From assembly GCA_002363615.1 (NCBI GenBank), contig DEWK01000016.1:1-32047 (forward strand): DNA of 32,047 bases. Reading direction: 5' to 3'. Each line of letters starts with the position of its first letter. The stretch's first letter is position 1. The stretch comes from Lachnospira sp. UBA3212. GTDB taxonomy: Bacteria > Bacillota > Clostridia > Lachnospirales > Lachnospiraceae. Positions 15,502 to 23,282 of this stretch are shown in pieces. The position numbers and the translations under genes are program-made. Below the pieces are notes generated by a model. The model had not been told where the DNA came from, did not search any database, and was given only the letters and a program-made list of their open reading frames with translations.

Positions 15502-16516
15502 TTAACATTCCAACTGTATATTTCAGATCCCTGAAAGAAGTTTCTATCCCCTATCTCGATGCATACAGTTCCTTTATTTTATTAGGCGGATACTCTGTTC
15601 GATCAAGATTAGTCAGGATGGTTTCATACATGTCATCTGATATTTGAAAACGTACCACTCGGAAGTTTAGTTCATATAACAATAACGGATCTTTCTTTCT
15701 GCTGGTTTGAGGAAGATAATCAAACGTTACATTTGCCGGAATAAATTTATATTGATTCCGATTTTTCAAGAGTTCCTTAACATTCTTTGTTTGTTTTCTG
15801 GTTAGCTTTAGATGAATATCGGTGTCGAAAGAACCTTCTATGGGTAAATCAAGACCGTCTTTTATGCCAGTTTTTCCATCCTTGACACGAATTAGAAAGC
15901 ACCATCCTTTTTCTTGGATATGTGCCATGTTGTTATACGATTCGTACCCCCTGTCCGCAATAACAAGTGCCTTGGGGATTTTAGACCTGTCAACCATGGA
16001 AACAAACGCTTCATGTTCATTCCAGTCACGCCGATTCTGTATAACAGCATCAACATATATGCGCTTGTTGAGATTATAAAGCGCATTCAAATGTAACAGG
16101 TTATAATCTTTTTATCCGTTTGTTCCTGGAAAATATGATGCAAGTTCATCAGGATTATTTGCTATCTGAATATCGGACCCATCAATAGCAAACATCGGAA
16201 AATCATTGTCGCCATTGGAACATAGACTCTTGGAAAAGCCTTTAAAGACAGCTTCGAAAACTTCCGGTTTTAATTTATCCCTTTGTTGGACAAATGCAGA
16301 TGCTGTAGGTGCATCCGGAGATATATCATACTGATTAAGTAATTCATTGGTAATAGATCCGCTCTCCATTCCGATAATTCCAAACATCAGTTTTTCGATT
16401 GGTAACTTTCTTGTTCTTGTAAAATCTTTCGACGGATTATTACAGTATTGCTCAACAGCCTAAGCAACCTTTCTGATTTCATCCATTATGAGTTTCTTGA
16501 CCTGTTTTGATTTCAT
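15491..16516 (-). pseudogene. IS4-type DDE transposase with three in-frame stops and lost C-terminus
   Basis: A single minus-strand frame starts at ATG 16516 behind AAGGAGG (MKSKQVKKLIMDEIRKVA) and continues to 15491 without a frameshift. It is broken by TAG at 16460-16462, TAA at 16112-16114 and TAG at 15551-15553. DDE landmarks: FAIDGSD (first Asp), VIADRGYESYN (second Asp), and ELYASR-stop-GIETSFRDLKY, the E region of the IS4 family, where the stop replaces the expected Trp. About the last 90 residues are missing; the frame ends where the M4 peptidase fragment begins. All three stops are single C-to-T or G-to-A changes away from Gln, Gln and Trp codons. The enzyme cannot work. Confidence 0.85.
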
Positions 16517-16612
16517 ATGTGACCTCCTTGTAATCGATTTTTTTCTAATTACAAGGGCCCTATATCTTTTATGATATAGAACTCTTATTTTGTCATCTTA
16601 ACTTAATGACAT
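15491..16612 (-). mobile_element. Remnant of an IS4-family insertion sequence
   Basis: The transposase remnant plus its 5' flank. The outer end is taken at about 16612, where SpoVG-like coding stops being homologous and the sequence reads ATGTCATTAAGTTAAGATG. A hairpin CTATATC-loop-GATATAG (16560-16579) lies upstream of the transposase start, where IS elements often block outside transcription. The other end is deleted, so no inverted-repeat pair can be matched. Confidence 0.65.
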
Positions 16613-16765
16613 CGCCTCTCGGAACTCCTTGGTAATCGGATTGCACACATCCTTATAAACCACTCCGTTATTCTCATCACGCTCGCTGGACTTGTATCTC
16701 GGCATGGATACGAACTAAAGTTATCTATATTTTTCTTATTAACCCCAACTTTGATCCCATCGCCA
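16598..16765 (-). pseudogene. spoVG: SpoVG-family gene fragment cut by the IS
   Basis: Minus strand, 16705 to 16598: FVSMPRYKSSERDENNG, then VVYKDVCNPITKEFREA, then MSLS and a stop supplied by the IS end. The first part matches the conserved C-terminal half of SpoVG (MPSxK...DIxxPI/VxxEFRE). Upstream (16706-16765) the coding-like sequence DGIKVGVNKKNIDNF is out of frame by one base and is cut at the right 38-bp repeat. SpoVG is an RNA/DNA-binding regulator; copies like this are frequent on conjugative elements of Lachnospiraceae and relatives, which supports a mobile origin for the island. Confidence 0.65.
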
Positions 16766-16803
16766 ATATCAAACCTTCATAGAATAAATTTGCGTTATTT
16801 TTC
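16766..16803. repeat. 38-bp direct repeat, right copy
   Basis: Matches 9848-9885 at 37 of 38 bases in direct orientation. It starts immediately at the end of the SpoVG-like fragment and ends 3 nt before the amt terminator stem. Confidence 0.9.
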
Positions 16804-16806
16804 ATA

Positions 16807-16840
16807 AAAAAAGCAATTGGCCTAAACCAATTGCTTTTTT
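16807..16840. terminator. Intrinsic terminator of amt
   Basis: A perfect 14-bp stem AAAAAAGCAATTGG / CCAATTGCTTTTTT with a CCTAAA loop. T-runs on both strands allow bidirectional use. Confidence 0.9.
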
Positions 16841-16866
16841 ACTAGCTATATTTTTATTATATTTTT

Positions 16867-18699
16867 TTATTCTTCACCATCTGTATGGATTACTGCTTCA
16901 GCACCCTCTTCACCGGTACGAACCTTAATTACATTTTCAACGTCGTAAACAAAGATCTTACCGTCACCAATGTTTCCAGTGTAAAGAACACGCTTGGCAA
17001 CATCGATCACCTTACGAACAGGAATTTCACATACAACGACTTCGACTTTTACCTTAGGAAGTAAGATTACATCCATCTGAACACCACGGTAATATTTGGC
17101 GTTACCCTTCTGTGCACCACATCCAAGTACCTGGGTAACAGTAAGACCAGTGACTCCGATTTCATTTAAGGCATCCTTCAGATCCTCAAACTTGCTCTGC
17201 TTACAGATAATTGATATTCTTGAAAGCTTTACATCCGAAGCGATTGATGAACCACCATCACGAACTTCAACAGGTACGGCCACATCTTTGGAAACTTTAC
17301 TTTCCGAGCTTCCTGTTGCCTGAACAATCTGCTTGTGACTTACACCGGACATATCAACGCCTTCACTTGATGAAGTAAGGATTTCTACCGGTGTTGAAGT
17401 TGGCATAAAGTCTGCATAAGCAGATGCGATACCATGCTCGGTTGCATCTAATCCCTGAATTTCCTCTTCAGGAGTTACACGAAGACCAAATACCTTCTTA
17501 ATTGCCAAGAATACAATTCCGATTACAATAGCGGTCCATGCAGCGGTTGCTAACAAACCAATCATCTGGATTCCAAGAAGTTTGAATCCGCCTCCGTAGA
17601 AGAGACCCTTCACTACCTTGCCTGAACTATCTGCAAGTGCATATCCGGGAGCGCTTGTGGTTGCAAATAAACCAACTGCAAGAGTACCCCAGATACCATT
17701 TAACATATGAACGGCAACTGCACCTACTGGATCATCAATCCGAAGCTTGTAATCTAAGAACCATACACCAAATACAACTAAGAGACCGGCAACTGCACCG
17801 ATGATTGTTGCACCAGCTGCATCTGTTACATCACAAGAAGCTGTAATTGCAACTAAACCTGCTAAAGAAGCGTTTAAACACATAGAAACATCAGGCTTAC
17901 CATACTTGATCCATGTAAAGATCATACAAACAACCGTTGCAACAGCAGGAGCGATTGTAGTAGTTAAGAAGATTGAACCTAACTGATTCAATGAGGTTGC
18001 TGCAGCTCCGTTAAATCCATACCAACCAAGCCAAAGTATAAACACACCCAAAGCTCCTAAAGCTAAGTTATGTCCGGGAAATGCACCAACTTTAATGCTA
18101 CCGTCTTTTCTTTTCTTAAACTTACCAATTCTTGGTCCCAGGATTGCTGCACCGATTAAAGCAGCAATACCACCAACCATGTGGATACAGTTAGAACCTG
18201 CAAAATCATGGAATCCCATCTCTGCTAACCAACCGCCACCCCATGTCCAATGAGCTTCGATTGGATAAACGACTGCCGAAAGAACAGCAGAGTATACACA
18301 GTAAGATAAGAATTTGGTTCTCTCTGCCATGGCTCCTGATACAATCGTTGCTGTAGTTGCACAGAACACTAAGTTAAATACAAATGCTGAGAAATTAAAT
18401 TCAGCATAATTTGAAAATATGTTCCAATTTGGTTTCCCCATAAAACCACCAAGATCGTTACCTAACAAAAGTCCATAACCGATGATAACGAACATTACGG
18501 TTCCAATACAGAAATCCATCAGGTTCTTCATAATAATATTACCGGTATTCTTTGCTCTGGTGAAACCTGCTTCTACCATTGCAAAACCAGCCTGCATCCA
18601 GAAAACAAGGGCTGCTCCAATTAAAAACCAGACTCCGTAAATTTCTCCGGAAAGCTCACTTGTTAACGCATCAAGCGCTGTCTTTACTGCTTCATCCAT
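16867..18699 (-). CDS. amt: Ammonium transporter fused to a C-terminal PII domain
   Basis: 610 residues. The first about 410 form the Amt channel with 11 membrane helices, including MQAGFAMVEAG, AGSNCIHMVGG (first pore His) and AVHMLNGIWGT (second pore His). A linker of about 75 residues leads to a PII (GlnB/GlnK) domain at about 489-595: GVTGLTVTQVLGCGAQKGNA, the T-loop, then GNIGDGKIFVYDVENVIKVRTGE. PII normally blocks Amt when nitrogen is plentiful, responding to ATP/ADP and 2-oxoglutarate; fusion puts the regulator on the channel. The T-loop reads YRGVQMDV where classical PII has YRGAEYxV, so the uridylylated Tyr51 is absent. I chose ATG 18699 because GGAGG lies 8 nt before it; the ATG at 18714 precedes that site. 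Confidence 0.9.
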   Translation of the reverse strand: MDEAVKTALDALTSELSGEIYGVWFLIGAALVFWMQAGFAMVEAGFTRAKNTGNIIMKNLMDFCIGTVMFVIIGYGLLLGNDLGGFMGKPNWNIFSNYAEFNFSAFVFNLVFCATTATIVSGAMAERTKFLSYCVYSAVLSAVVYPIEAHWTWGGGWLAEMGFHDFAGSNCIHMVGGIAALIGAAILGPRIGKFKKRKDGSIKVGAFPGHNLALGALGVFILWLGWYGFNGAAATSLNQLGSIFLTTTIAPAVATVVCMIFTWIKYGKPDVSMCLNASLAGLVAITASCDVTDAAGATIIGAVAGLLVVFGVWFLDYKLRIDDPVGAVAVHMLNGIWGTLAVGLFATTSAPGYALADSSGKVVKGLFYGGGFKLLGIQMIGLLATAAWTAIVIGIVFLAIKKVFGLRVTPEEEIQGLDATEHGIASAYADFMPTSTPVEILTSSSEGVDMSGVSHKQIVQATGSSESKVSKDVAVPVEVRDGGSSIASDVKLSRISIICKQSKFEDLKDALNEIGVTGLTVTQVLGCGAQKGNAKYYRGVQMDVILLPKVKVEVVVCEIPVRKVIDVAKRVLYTGNIGDGKIFVYDVENVIKVRTGEEGAEAVIHTDGEE

Positions 18700-18754
18700 A
18701 ATTGCTACCTCCATTTGGGATTATTTTTAATCCTGCAGGATAAGACAATTCCAT
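18692..18754 (-). other. Possible 20-codon upstream ORF overlapping the amt start
   Basis: ATG at 18752-18754, MELSYPAGLKIIPNGGSNYG, stop TGA at 18692-18694, overlapping the amt ATG by 8 nt. A weak GAGGG lies 3 nt upstream. Its stop position would suit translational coupling, but the frame may be chance. Confidence 0.2.
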
Positions 18755-18783
18755 TTGCCCTCAGGAAGGGGCGTCCCCCTTCC
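18730..18783 (-). promoter_or_regulatory. Leader hairpins of amt
   Basis: GGAAGGGG / CCCCTTCC with a 4-nt loop (18764-18783) makes a very stable 8-bp hairpin, and ATCCTGCAGGAT (18730-18741) is a perfect palindrome 31 nt before the start codon. Such GC-rich structure is unusual in this AT-rich leader and may take part in leader folding together with the terminator at 18822. Confidence 0.4.
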
Positions 18784-18821
18784 CTCCTTAGTAATAAGGC
18801 TTACGTCATATCACTAAATGC

Positions 18822-18854
18822 AAAAAAAACGCCACGGGCAACTGCCTGTGACGT
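18822..18854 (-). terminator. Leader terminator (probable attenuator) of amt
   Basis: Minus strand: ACGTCACAGGC, loop AGTT, GCCCGTGGCGT, then eight T. It lies about 10 nt after the predicted transcription start of amt and about 120 nt before the start codon, so most transcripts would stop after roughly 45 nt unless something prevents it. A terminator for the upstream LysR gene is the other reading, but the amt promoter lies between that gene and this hairpin. Confidence 0.65.
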
Positions 18855-18871
18855 CTTTGTCTTATGGTTTT

Positions 18872-18899
18872 ATTATATTCATTCCCTAAAAACTGTCAA
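18872..18899 (-). promoter_or_regulatory. Promoter of amt
   Basis: Minus strand: consensus -35 TTGACA (18894-18899) and consensus -10 TATAAT (18872-18877), 16-nt spacer. A near-ideal promoter followed at once by a terminator is typical of a gene controlled by attenuation. Confidence 0.75.
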
Positions 18900-18947
18900 G
18901 CACTTTTTTATTTTTTTAAATACCATAATTTAAAATTTTCTTGTCCT

Positions 18948-19850
18948 CTACTCTTTATATTTTAATAGTTCTTTGACATACGCTTCTCCATATTTCGAAA
19001 GACTTCTCCCTTTTCTTGTAATATAGCCAATGGTTAATGGATCCTCTTCCTTTAATTTGATTGAAACAAAACCTTTTAGAATCGCATTCTCATCAGCTAA
19101 CATACCGGATCCAATGGAATATCCATGGAGTTCTGCAATTAATTCCATGCTAGTGGCCCGGTCTTGGGACTTAATCATCTTTTTAAAATCATAGTCTGCC
19201 ATGGCCTCTTCTGTTAGATAAAAATTTCCTTCCTCGCTTTGATCAAAGGAAATACAAGGATAGTCAGAAAGTTCTTCAATCGAAATCTCCTTTAATCCGG
19301 CCAAGGGATGGTCCTCCCAAACGTAAACATACGTGTCTCGTTTCATTAGGGGCACAAACTCCAACTCAGAGTCTTTTAGTAATTTCTTCATGACCGCTTG
19401 GTTTGTTCCGGAAAAAGAAAGGATTCCCACCTCACTCTTTAAGCTTCTTACATCCTCTAACACTTCCCTAGTTTTAGTCTCATGAATGGAAAAAATGTAC
19501 TTTTGTGGATTACCATCCAAGATTACCTTGGAAAATGCCTTGATAGAAAAGTTATAGTGTTGGGTAGAAACAGAAAAACGTTCCTTATTCGAATCATTTT
19601 TTCCGTACCGTTCTTCTAAAATTTCAAACTGACTAAGCGCCTTTTTTGCATAGATTAAAAATTCTCTGCCTTGGCTGGTAAGGGAAATTCCCTTGTTGGT
19701 TCTTTCAAAAATTAATATTCCCAGTTCTTCCTCTAGTTCCCGGATACTAGCGGATAAAGCAGGCTGAGATAAATACAGTTTTGAAGCTGCCTCTCGAATA
19801 GAGGAGGCTTTTGCAATTTCTAGTACATACTTTAATTGATTAATAGTCAT
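18948..19850 (-). CDS. LysR-family transcriptional regulator
   Basis: A 300-residue protein with the LysR winged helix-turn-helix at the N-terminus (LKYVLEIAKASSIREAASKL, SQPALSASIRELEEELG, LTSQGREFL) and a substrate-binding domain after residue 90. The regulated genes are not obvious: it ends about 50 nt before the amt promoter and follows sbcC on the same strand. LysR proteins usually respond to a small metabolite. AAAGGAG precedes the ATG. A T-N11-A dyad sits at its own promoter, suggesting autoregulation. Control of amt is possible from position but unsupported otherwise. Confidence 0.85.
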   Translation of the reverse strand: MTINQLKYVLEIAKASSIREAASKLYLSQPALSASIRELEEELGILIFERTNKGISLTSQGREFLIYAKKALSQFEILEERYGKNDSNKERFSVSTQHYNFSIKAFSKVILDGNPQKYIFSIHETKTREVLEDVRSLKSEVGILSFSGTNQAVMKKLLKDSELEFVPLMKRDTYVYVWEDHPLAGLKEISIEELSDYPCISFDQSEEGNFYLTEEAMADYDFKKMIKSQDRATSMELIAELHGYSIGSGMLADENAILKGFVSIKLKEEDPLTIGYITRKGRSLSKYGEAYVKELLKYKE

Positions 19851-19948
19851 CTTTTTTCTCCTTTAGCCAATAAAAATCGGTCTCTTTTGAAAGCGTTCAC
19901 CCCCTATAGGAAAAACCTGCAAAGGTGGATAAACCTACTCCTGCAGCA

Positions 19949-19972
19949 ATTATAACACATTCTGATTCAGAA
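19949..19972 (-). promoter_or_regulatory. Promoter and LysR-type dyad upstream of the LysR gene
   Basis: -10 TATAAT at 19949-19954 (minus strand). The perfect palindrome TTCTGA-T-TCAGAA (19960-19972) lies 5 nt upstream, partly where a -35 would sit, and fits the T-N11-A rule for LysR sites. No good -35 box is visible, as expected for a regulated promoter. The about 100-nt leader may also fold (CTGCA..AGGT / ACCT..TGCAG). Confidence 0.5.
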
Positions 19973-19982
19973 AGTAGCTTTC

Positions 19983-22900
19983 TTAGTTAATAATATCAAA
20001 GTAGGATCCGCTGCTATTTGCGTGAACATGGATCTTACTTGAGATACTGTTTTCAAGTTTATCCACATGGGATATAACACCGATTAACTTATTTCCTTCT
20101 TTTAACTTATTTAATACATCCATAGCACGATTTAAGGACTGCTCATCTAAGGAACCAAATCCTTCGTCTACAAAGAGGGTATCTAGTTTCACTCCTCCTG
20201 CGTGGTTTTGTACCACATCGGAAAGTCCCAGGGCAAGGGCCAGGGAAACCAGGAAGGATTCTCCTCCGGAAAGGGAGGCTGACTTTCTAGACTCTCCCGT
20301 CTCACTGTCATACACGGCGATATTAAGTCCTGCCACCTTGTTGGCGGCGCTTGCCTTGGCTTCGTGCTCTAACTGATAACGACCACCGAACATAATATCC
20401 AGATACTTGTTGGCGGTAGCAAGGACCTCCTTAAAGACAAAGCCCATGACGAATCGTTCAAAGCTCAGTTTACCACCATCGCCATTTTCTCCCACAGCAA
20501 GATTTGCAAGGGAATTCAGGTAGTTCCATGGTCGATCTGTCTTTTTCAGTTCCTCCCTTGCCTTTTGAATTTCTTCCTGGCATTTCAGATTCTGCATATA
20601 GACATCTCTGGTTTTATTTTCCAGTTTTTTCACAACTTCCCTGTCTGCTTCGAGTTTTTCCATGTCCTCTCTTAATTTTGTTATATCCACATAAAGCAAA
20701 TCTTTTGTTTTCTCCTGTAAGTCTTTGATTTTTGTCTTATTATTGGTACAAGCATTCTCATAATGATTGATCTTTTCACGACATTCACTAAGCCAAGCAG
20801 CAGGATCTGGAAGTGACTTGTATCGTTCCATGGCTTGATCTAAGGAACCCGGAGCTTTTTCTCCTAAAACCTTTAAAATCTCCGTTTCTTTTTTCTCCAG
20901 ATTTGCTTTCAGTTCTGGTTCTTTTTGCTTTTCCCTTGCCAATTCTCCCTGTTTTAAAGCCAGAATTTCCTTTCGTTCATCTAATTCTTTCTTAGCATTC
21001 TCAAGGTCTTTTTCTAACTTCGACTTGTTTTTGGACATAGCATTCTCTTCTTTTTTTGCCTCTTCCTCACTCTCATACAGTAAAGACTTCTTCAGTTCCT
21101 TGATTCCTTCCTGCAAGCCAGCCATCTCGATTTCTAATTTACTGATTCTAGTCTTTCTATCTTCCTTGTCTTTTTCTTGTCTTTCCTTTTCTAACCTTAG
21201 GGCTGGAAGCTTCTTTTGAATCTCTTCCTGTCTGATTTTCTTTTTCTCAAGTTCCTCTAATTTTACTGCCTTGTCTTTTCTCAGTTTTTCATAACAGGCA
21301 AACACCTGATTCAAGTAGGTTGAATCTAAAATCTCTTCTAGGGAAATGCTCTTTGCCTCCTGATAGAAGTGGGTCTGAAATTCGGAAATAGAATCAAACT
21401 TTCTCATTAAATCCTTATAATAGGCAAGGTAAGCTTCCTGATCCTTCCGGTAGGTTTCTTTCTCTTTCTCATGCTCGGCATCCTTTTGATGATAGATGGA
21501 AATGGCCTCATTCATGGCATCACTGGCAGCATCTAAGTCCTTCTGACTTGGTACTTTCTCCTGATGGTTGACGAAAAAATGCCCCATACCCTTATTAAAC
21601 CGGGTATGACAAACCGGACAGATTCCCATGCCCTTCGTTTGGATTTCCGTATTCAAATCCATGGATAAACGGGCCACCTGTCCAGCAAAGTATTCTTTGT
21701 TCATCCGGTTATGGGTTTCCTGAGCTTCCATAGATCGGCGTATTGCATCTTCCAACTCTTTTTTTAGAAGTTCTAATCTTTCTTCTTGTTTTTTTAACTT
21801 TTCATACCGGGCCTTCATCCCCCGGTTTTTATCTAAAAATTCCTTCAAAAATGCCTCAAGTACCTGATAATCATTCTGAAACGTGACATAAACCTGTCCA
21901 ATGTCCCGATTGGCTTCTTCCTCTTTTTCTAGGTTTTTGATCTCTTTTTCTCTATCCTCTAAAGAAAGAATGACTTGTTGAAGTTCCTTTCCTTCCTGAC
22001 CGTAAGTCTTATTCGATTCCTGTAAATCCCTTTCCTTCTTACCTAATTCCTGATACTTACCAAGAGATTCCTTTAAATTTTCTATCTTAGTATGAAGCTC
22101 ATTAATCTTAGATTTTTTCTCTGTCTCTCCTTTTTGATATTCCTTCTCTTTTTGTTCCTTCTTTTTTTCTTCTACCAGAAGAAATTGTTCCAATCCAAGG
22201 ATGGAATTTTTATTCTTTGCCAGCTCTCTTTCTAATCGTTCCTTTTCCCTAGTAAGGGGGCTTACCTTTTCATGAATAAACTCAAAAATCTCTGTCTCTT
22301 TTTTAAGTTTAAGAAAGCTAGTCATTGATTTTTCTAATTCTTCTTTTTTCTTTAAGGCCTGACTTAATTCATCTAAGGTCTTATTATTCTCTTCCCCCTT
22401 TGCAAGCTTTGTGGTAAGAGCAGTCTTTTGTTTTTCGAAAAGCCGATTCTTATTCTCTGCCTCCTCATAGGCATGCTGATTCTTAGCTATGAGTTTTTTT
22501 AAGGAAGCCTCCATTTCATCATGGCCATGTGAAAAGGCTTCTTTGTCTTGGTCACTATAGTCTTCCGGAAGAATAAGTTCTTTTAAGGCCTGAGCAAGCT
22601 TATCACTCTCAGACTTTCTTTGGTTCTCCATCTTTTTCTTACTAGCTTCTAATAAAGACTGAAAATAAACGTAATCCGAACTATCAAACAATTTTCTTAA
22701 AATACTATTCTTTTCTTCTCCGTCAGCCTCTAAGAATTTTTTAAACTGTCCTTGGGCAAGCATCACGATTCTACGGAATTGTCCCGCATCTAAGCCAATG
22801 ATTTCCCGGATTCGCTCATTGACATTTTTTTCAATGGGATCCTTACCAGCCTCCCAAAAAGTAACGGAAATCTTTCCCTTTTCGTTGTAATCCTGGCTTC

Positions 22901-23267
22901 CACGAATCTTAGAAAAATGACAAATTCTTTCCACCTCATGGACTAGTCCCTGGTGCTCAAACTTTAAGCGAATCACGGTATCTTCCGATTTCGAAACAAA
23001 ATCACTGTGCATCATATCAAAGGATCTGGCGTTTTCTGAAGCTCTGGTAGTAGTCTTTCCACTTGTGTTTTTCTTTGCTGTCGCTGACTCACTGTTACCG
23101 CTTGCCTCTCCAAATAAAGCAAAGGAGATTCCATCAAAAATCGTGGTCTTCCCCGCTCCCGTATCTCCTGTAATCAAAAACAAATTATCTTTTAATTCCT
23201 GAAAGTCTAAGGTAGTTTTCTCCCCATATCTACCAAAGGCCTTCATGGTTAATACTAATGGTTTCAT
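19983..23267 (-). CDS. sbcC: Exonuclease SbcCD subunit C (Rad50-like ATPase)
   Basis: 1094 residues, normal for the family. Walker A GDTGAGKTT lies near residue 35, then long coiled coils rich in Glu/Lys flank a zinc hook CPVC near residue 547. The ABC signature LSGGESF is near residue 1000 and Walker B LDTLFVDEGFG near 1030. With SbcD it forms the Mre11-Rad50-type complex that cuts hairpins and opens blocked DNA ends, limiting palindromes. It starts 15 nt after sbcD with a TAGGAGG ribosome site. Every core motif is intact. Confidence 0.95.
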   Translation of the reverse strand: MKPLVLTMKAFGRYGEKTTLDFQELKDNLFLITGDTGAGKTTIFDGISFALFGEASGNSESATAKKNTSGKTTTRASENARSFDMMHSDFVSKSEDTVIRLKFEHQGLVHEVERICHFSKIRGSQDYNEKGKISVTFWEAGKDPIEKNVNERIREIIGLDAGQFRRIVMLAQGQFKKFLEADGEEKNSILRKLFDSSDYVYFQSLLEASKKKMENQRKSESDKLAQALKELILPEDYSDQDKEAFSHGHDEMEASLKKLIAKNQHAYEEAENKNRLFEKQKTALTTKLAKGEENNKTLDELSQALKKKEELEKSMTSFLKLKKETEIFEFIHEKVSPLTREKERLERELAKNKNSILGLEQFLLVEEKKKEQKEKEYQKGETEKKSKINELHTKIENLKESLGKYQELGKKERDLQESNKTYGQEGKELQQVILSLEDREKEIKNLEKEEEANRDIGQVYVTFQNDYQVLEAFLKEFLDKNRGMKARYEKLKKQEERLELLKKELEDAIRRSMEAQETHNRMNKEYFAGQVARLSMDLNTEIQTKGMGICPVCHTRFNKGMGHFFVNHQEKVPSQKDLDAASDAMNEAISIYHQKDAEHEKEKETYRKDQEAYLAYYKDLMRKFDSISEFQTHFYQEAKSISLEEILDSTYLNQVFACYEKLRKDKAVKLEELEKKKIRQEEIQKKLPALRLEKERQEKDKEDRKTRISKLEIEMAGLQEGIKELKKSLLYESEEEAKKEENAMSKNKSKLEKDLENAKKELDERKEILALKQGELAREKQKEPELKANLEKKETEILKVLGEKAPGSLDQAMERYKSLPDPAAWLSECREKINHYENACTNNKTKIKDLQEKTKDLLYVDITKLREDMEKLEADREVVKKLENKTRDVYMQNLKCQEEIQKAREELKKTDRPWNYLNSLANLAVGENGDGGKLSFERFVMGFVFKEVLATANKYLDIMFGGRYQLEHEAKASAANKVAGLNIAVYDSETGESRKSASLSGGESFLVSLALALGLSDVVQNHAGGVKLDTLFVDEGFGSLDEQSLNRAMDVLNKLKEGNKLIGVISHVDKLENSISSKIHVHANSSGSYFDIIN

Positions 23268-23282
23268 AAAGTTCCTCCTATC

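Larger units (their letters stand above)
9848..16803. mobile_element. Accessory island bounded by 38-bp direct repeats
   Basis: About 6.9 kb between two near-identical 38-bp direct repeats, in what would otherwise be the short spacer between the amt terminator and the promoter of the pseudokinase operon. Contents differ from the surroundings: broken genes, an IS4-type remnant, a cut SpoVG gene of the sort carried by Firmicutes conjugative elements, and genes for secreted or membrane proteins (Ig-like, VanZ, small secreted protein, M4 peptidase). The repeats are too long for an IS target duplication and fit attachment-site halves or homologous recombination products. No integrase or transfer gene remains, so it appears immobile now. 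The element type is inferred. Confidence 0.55.

Noticed and set aside
15551..16462. Stop codon recoding in the transposase
   Set aside because: Both TAG and TAA occur, neighbouring genes end normally with these codons, and the protein also lacks its C-terminus. Decay is simpler.
16560..16612. Terminal inverted repeats of the IS
   Set aside because: The opposite IS end is deleted, so no pair can be verified.
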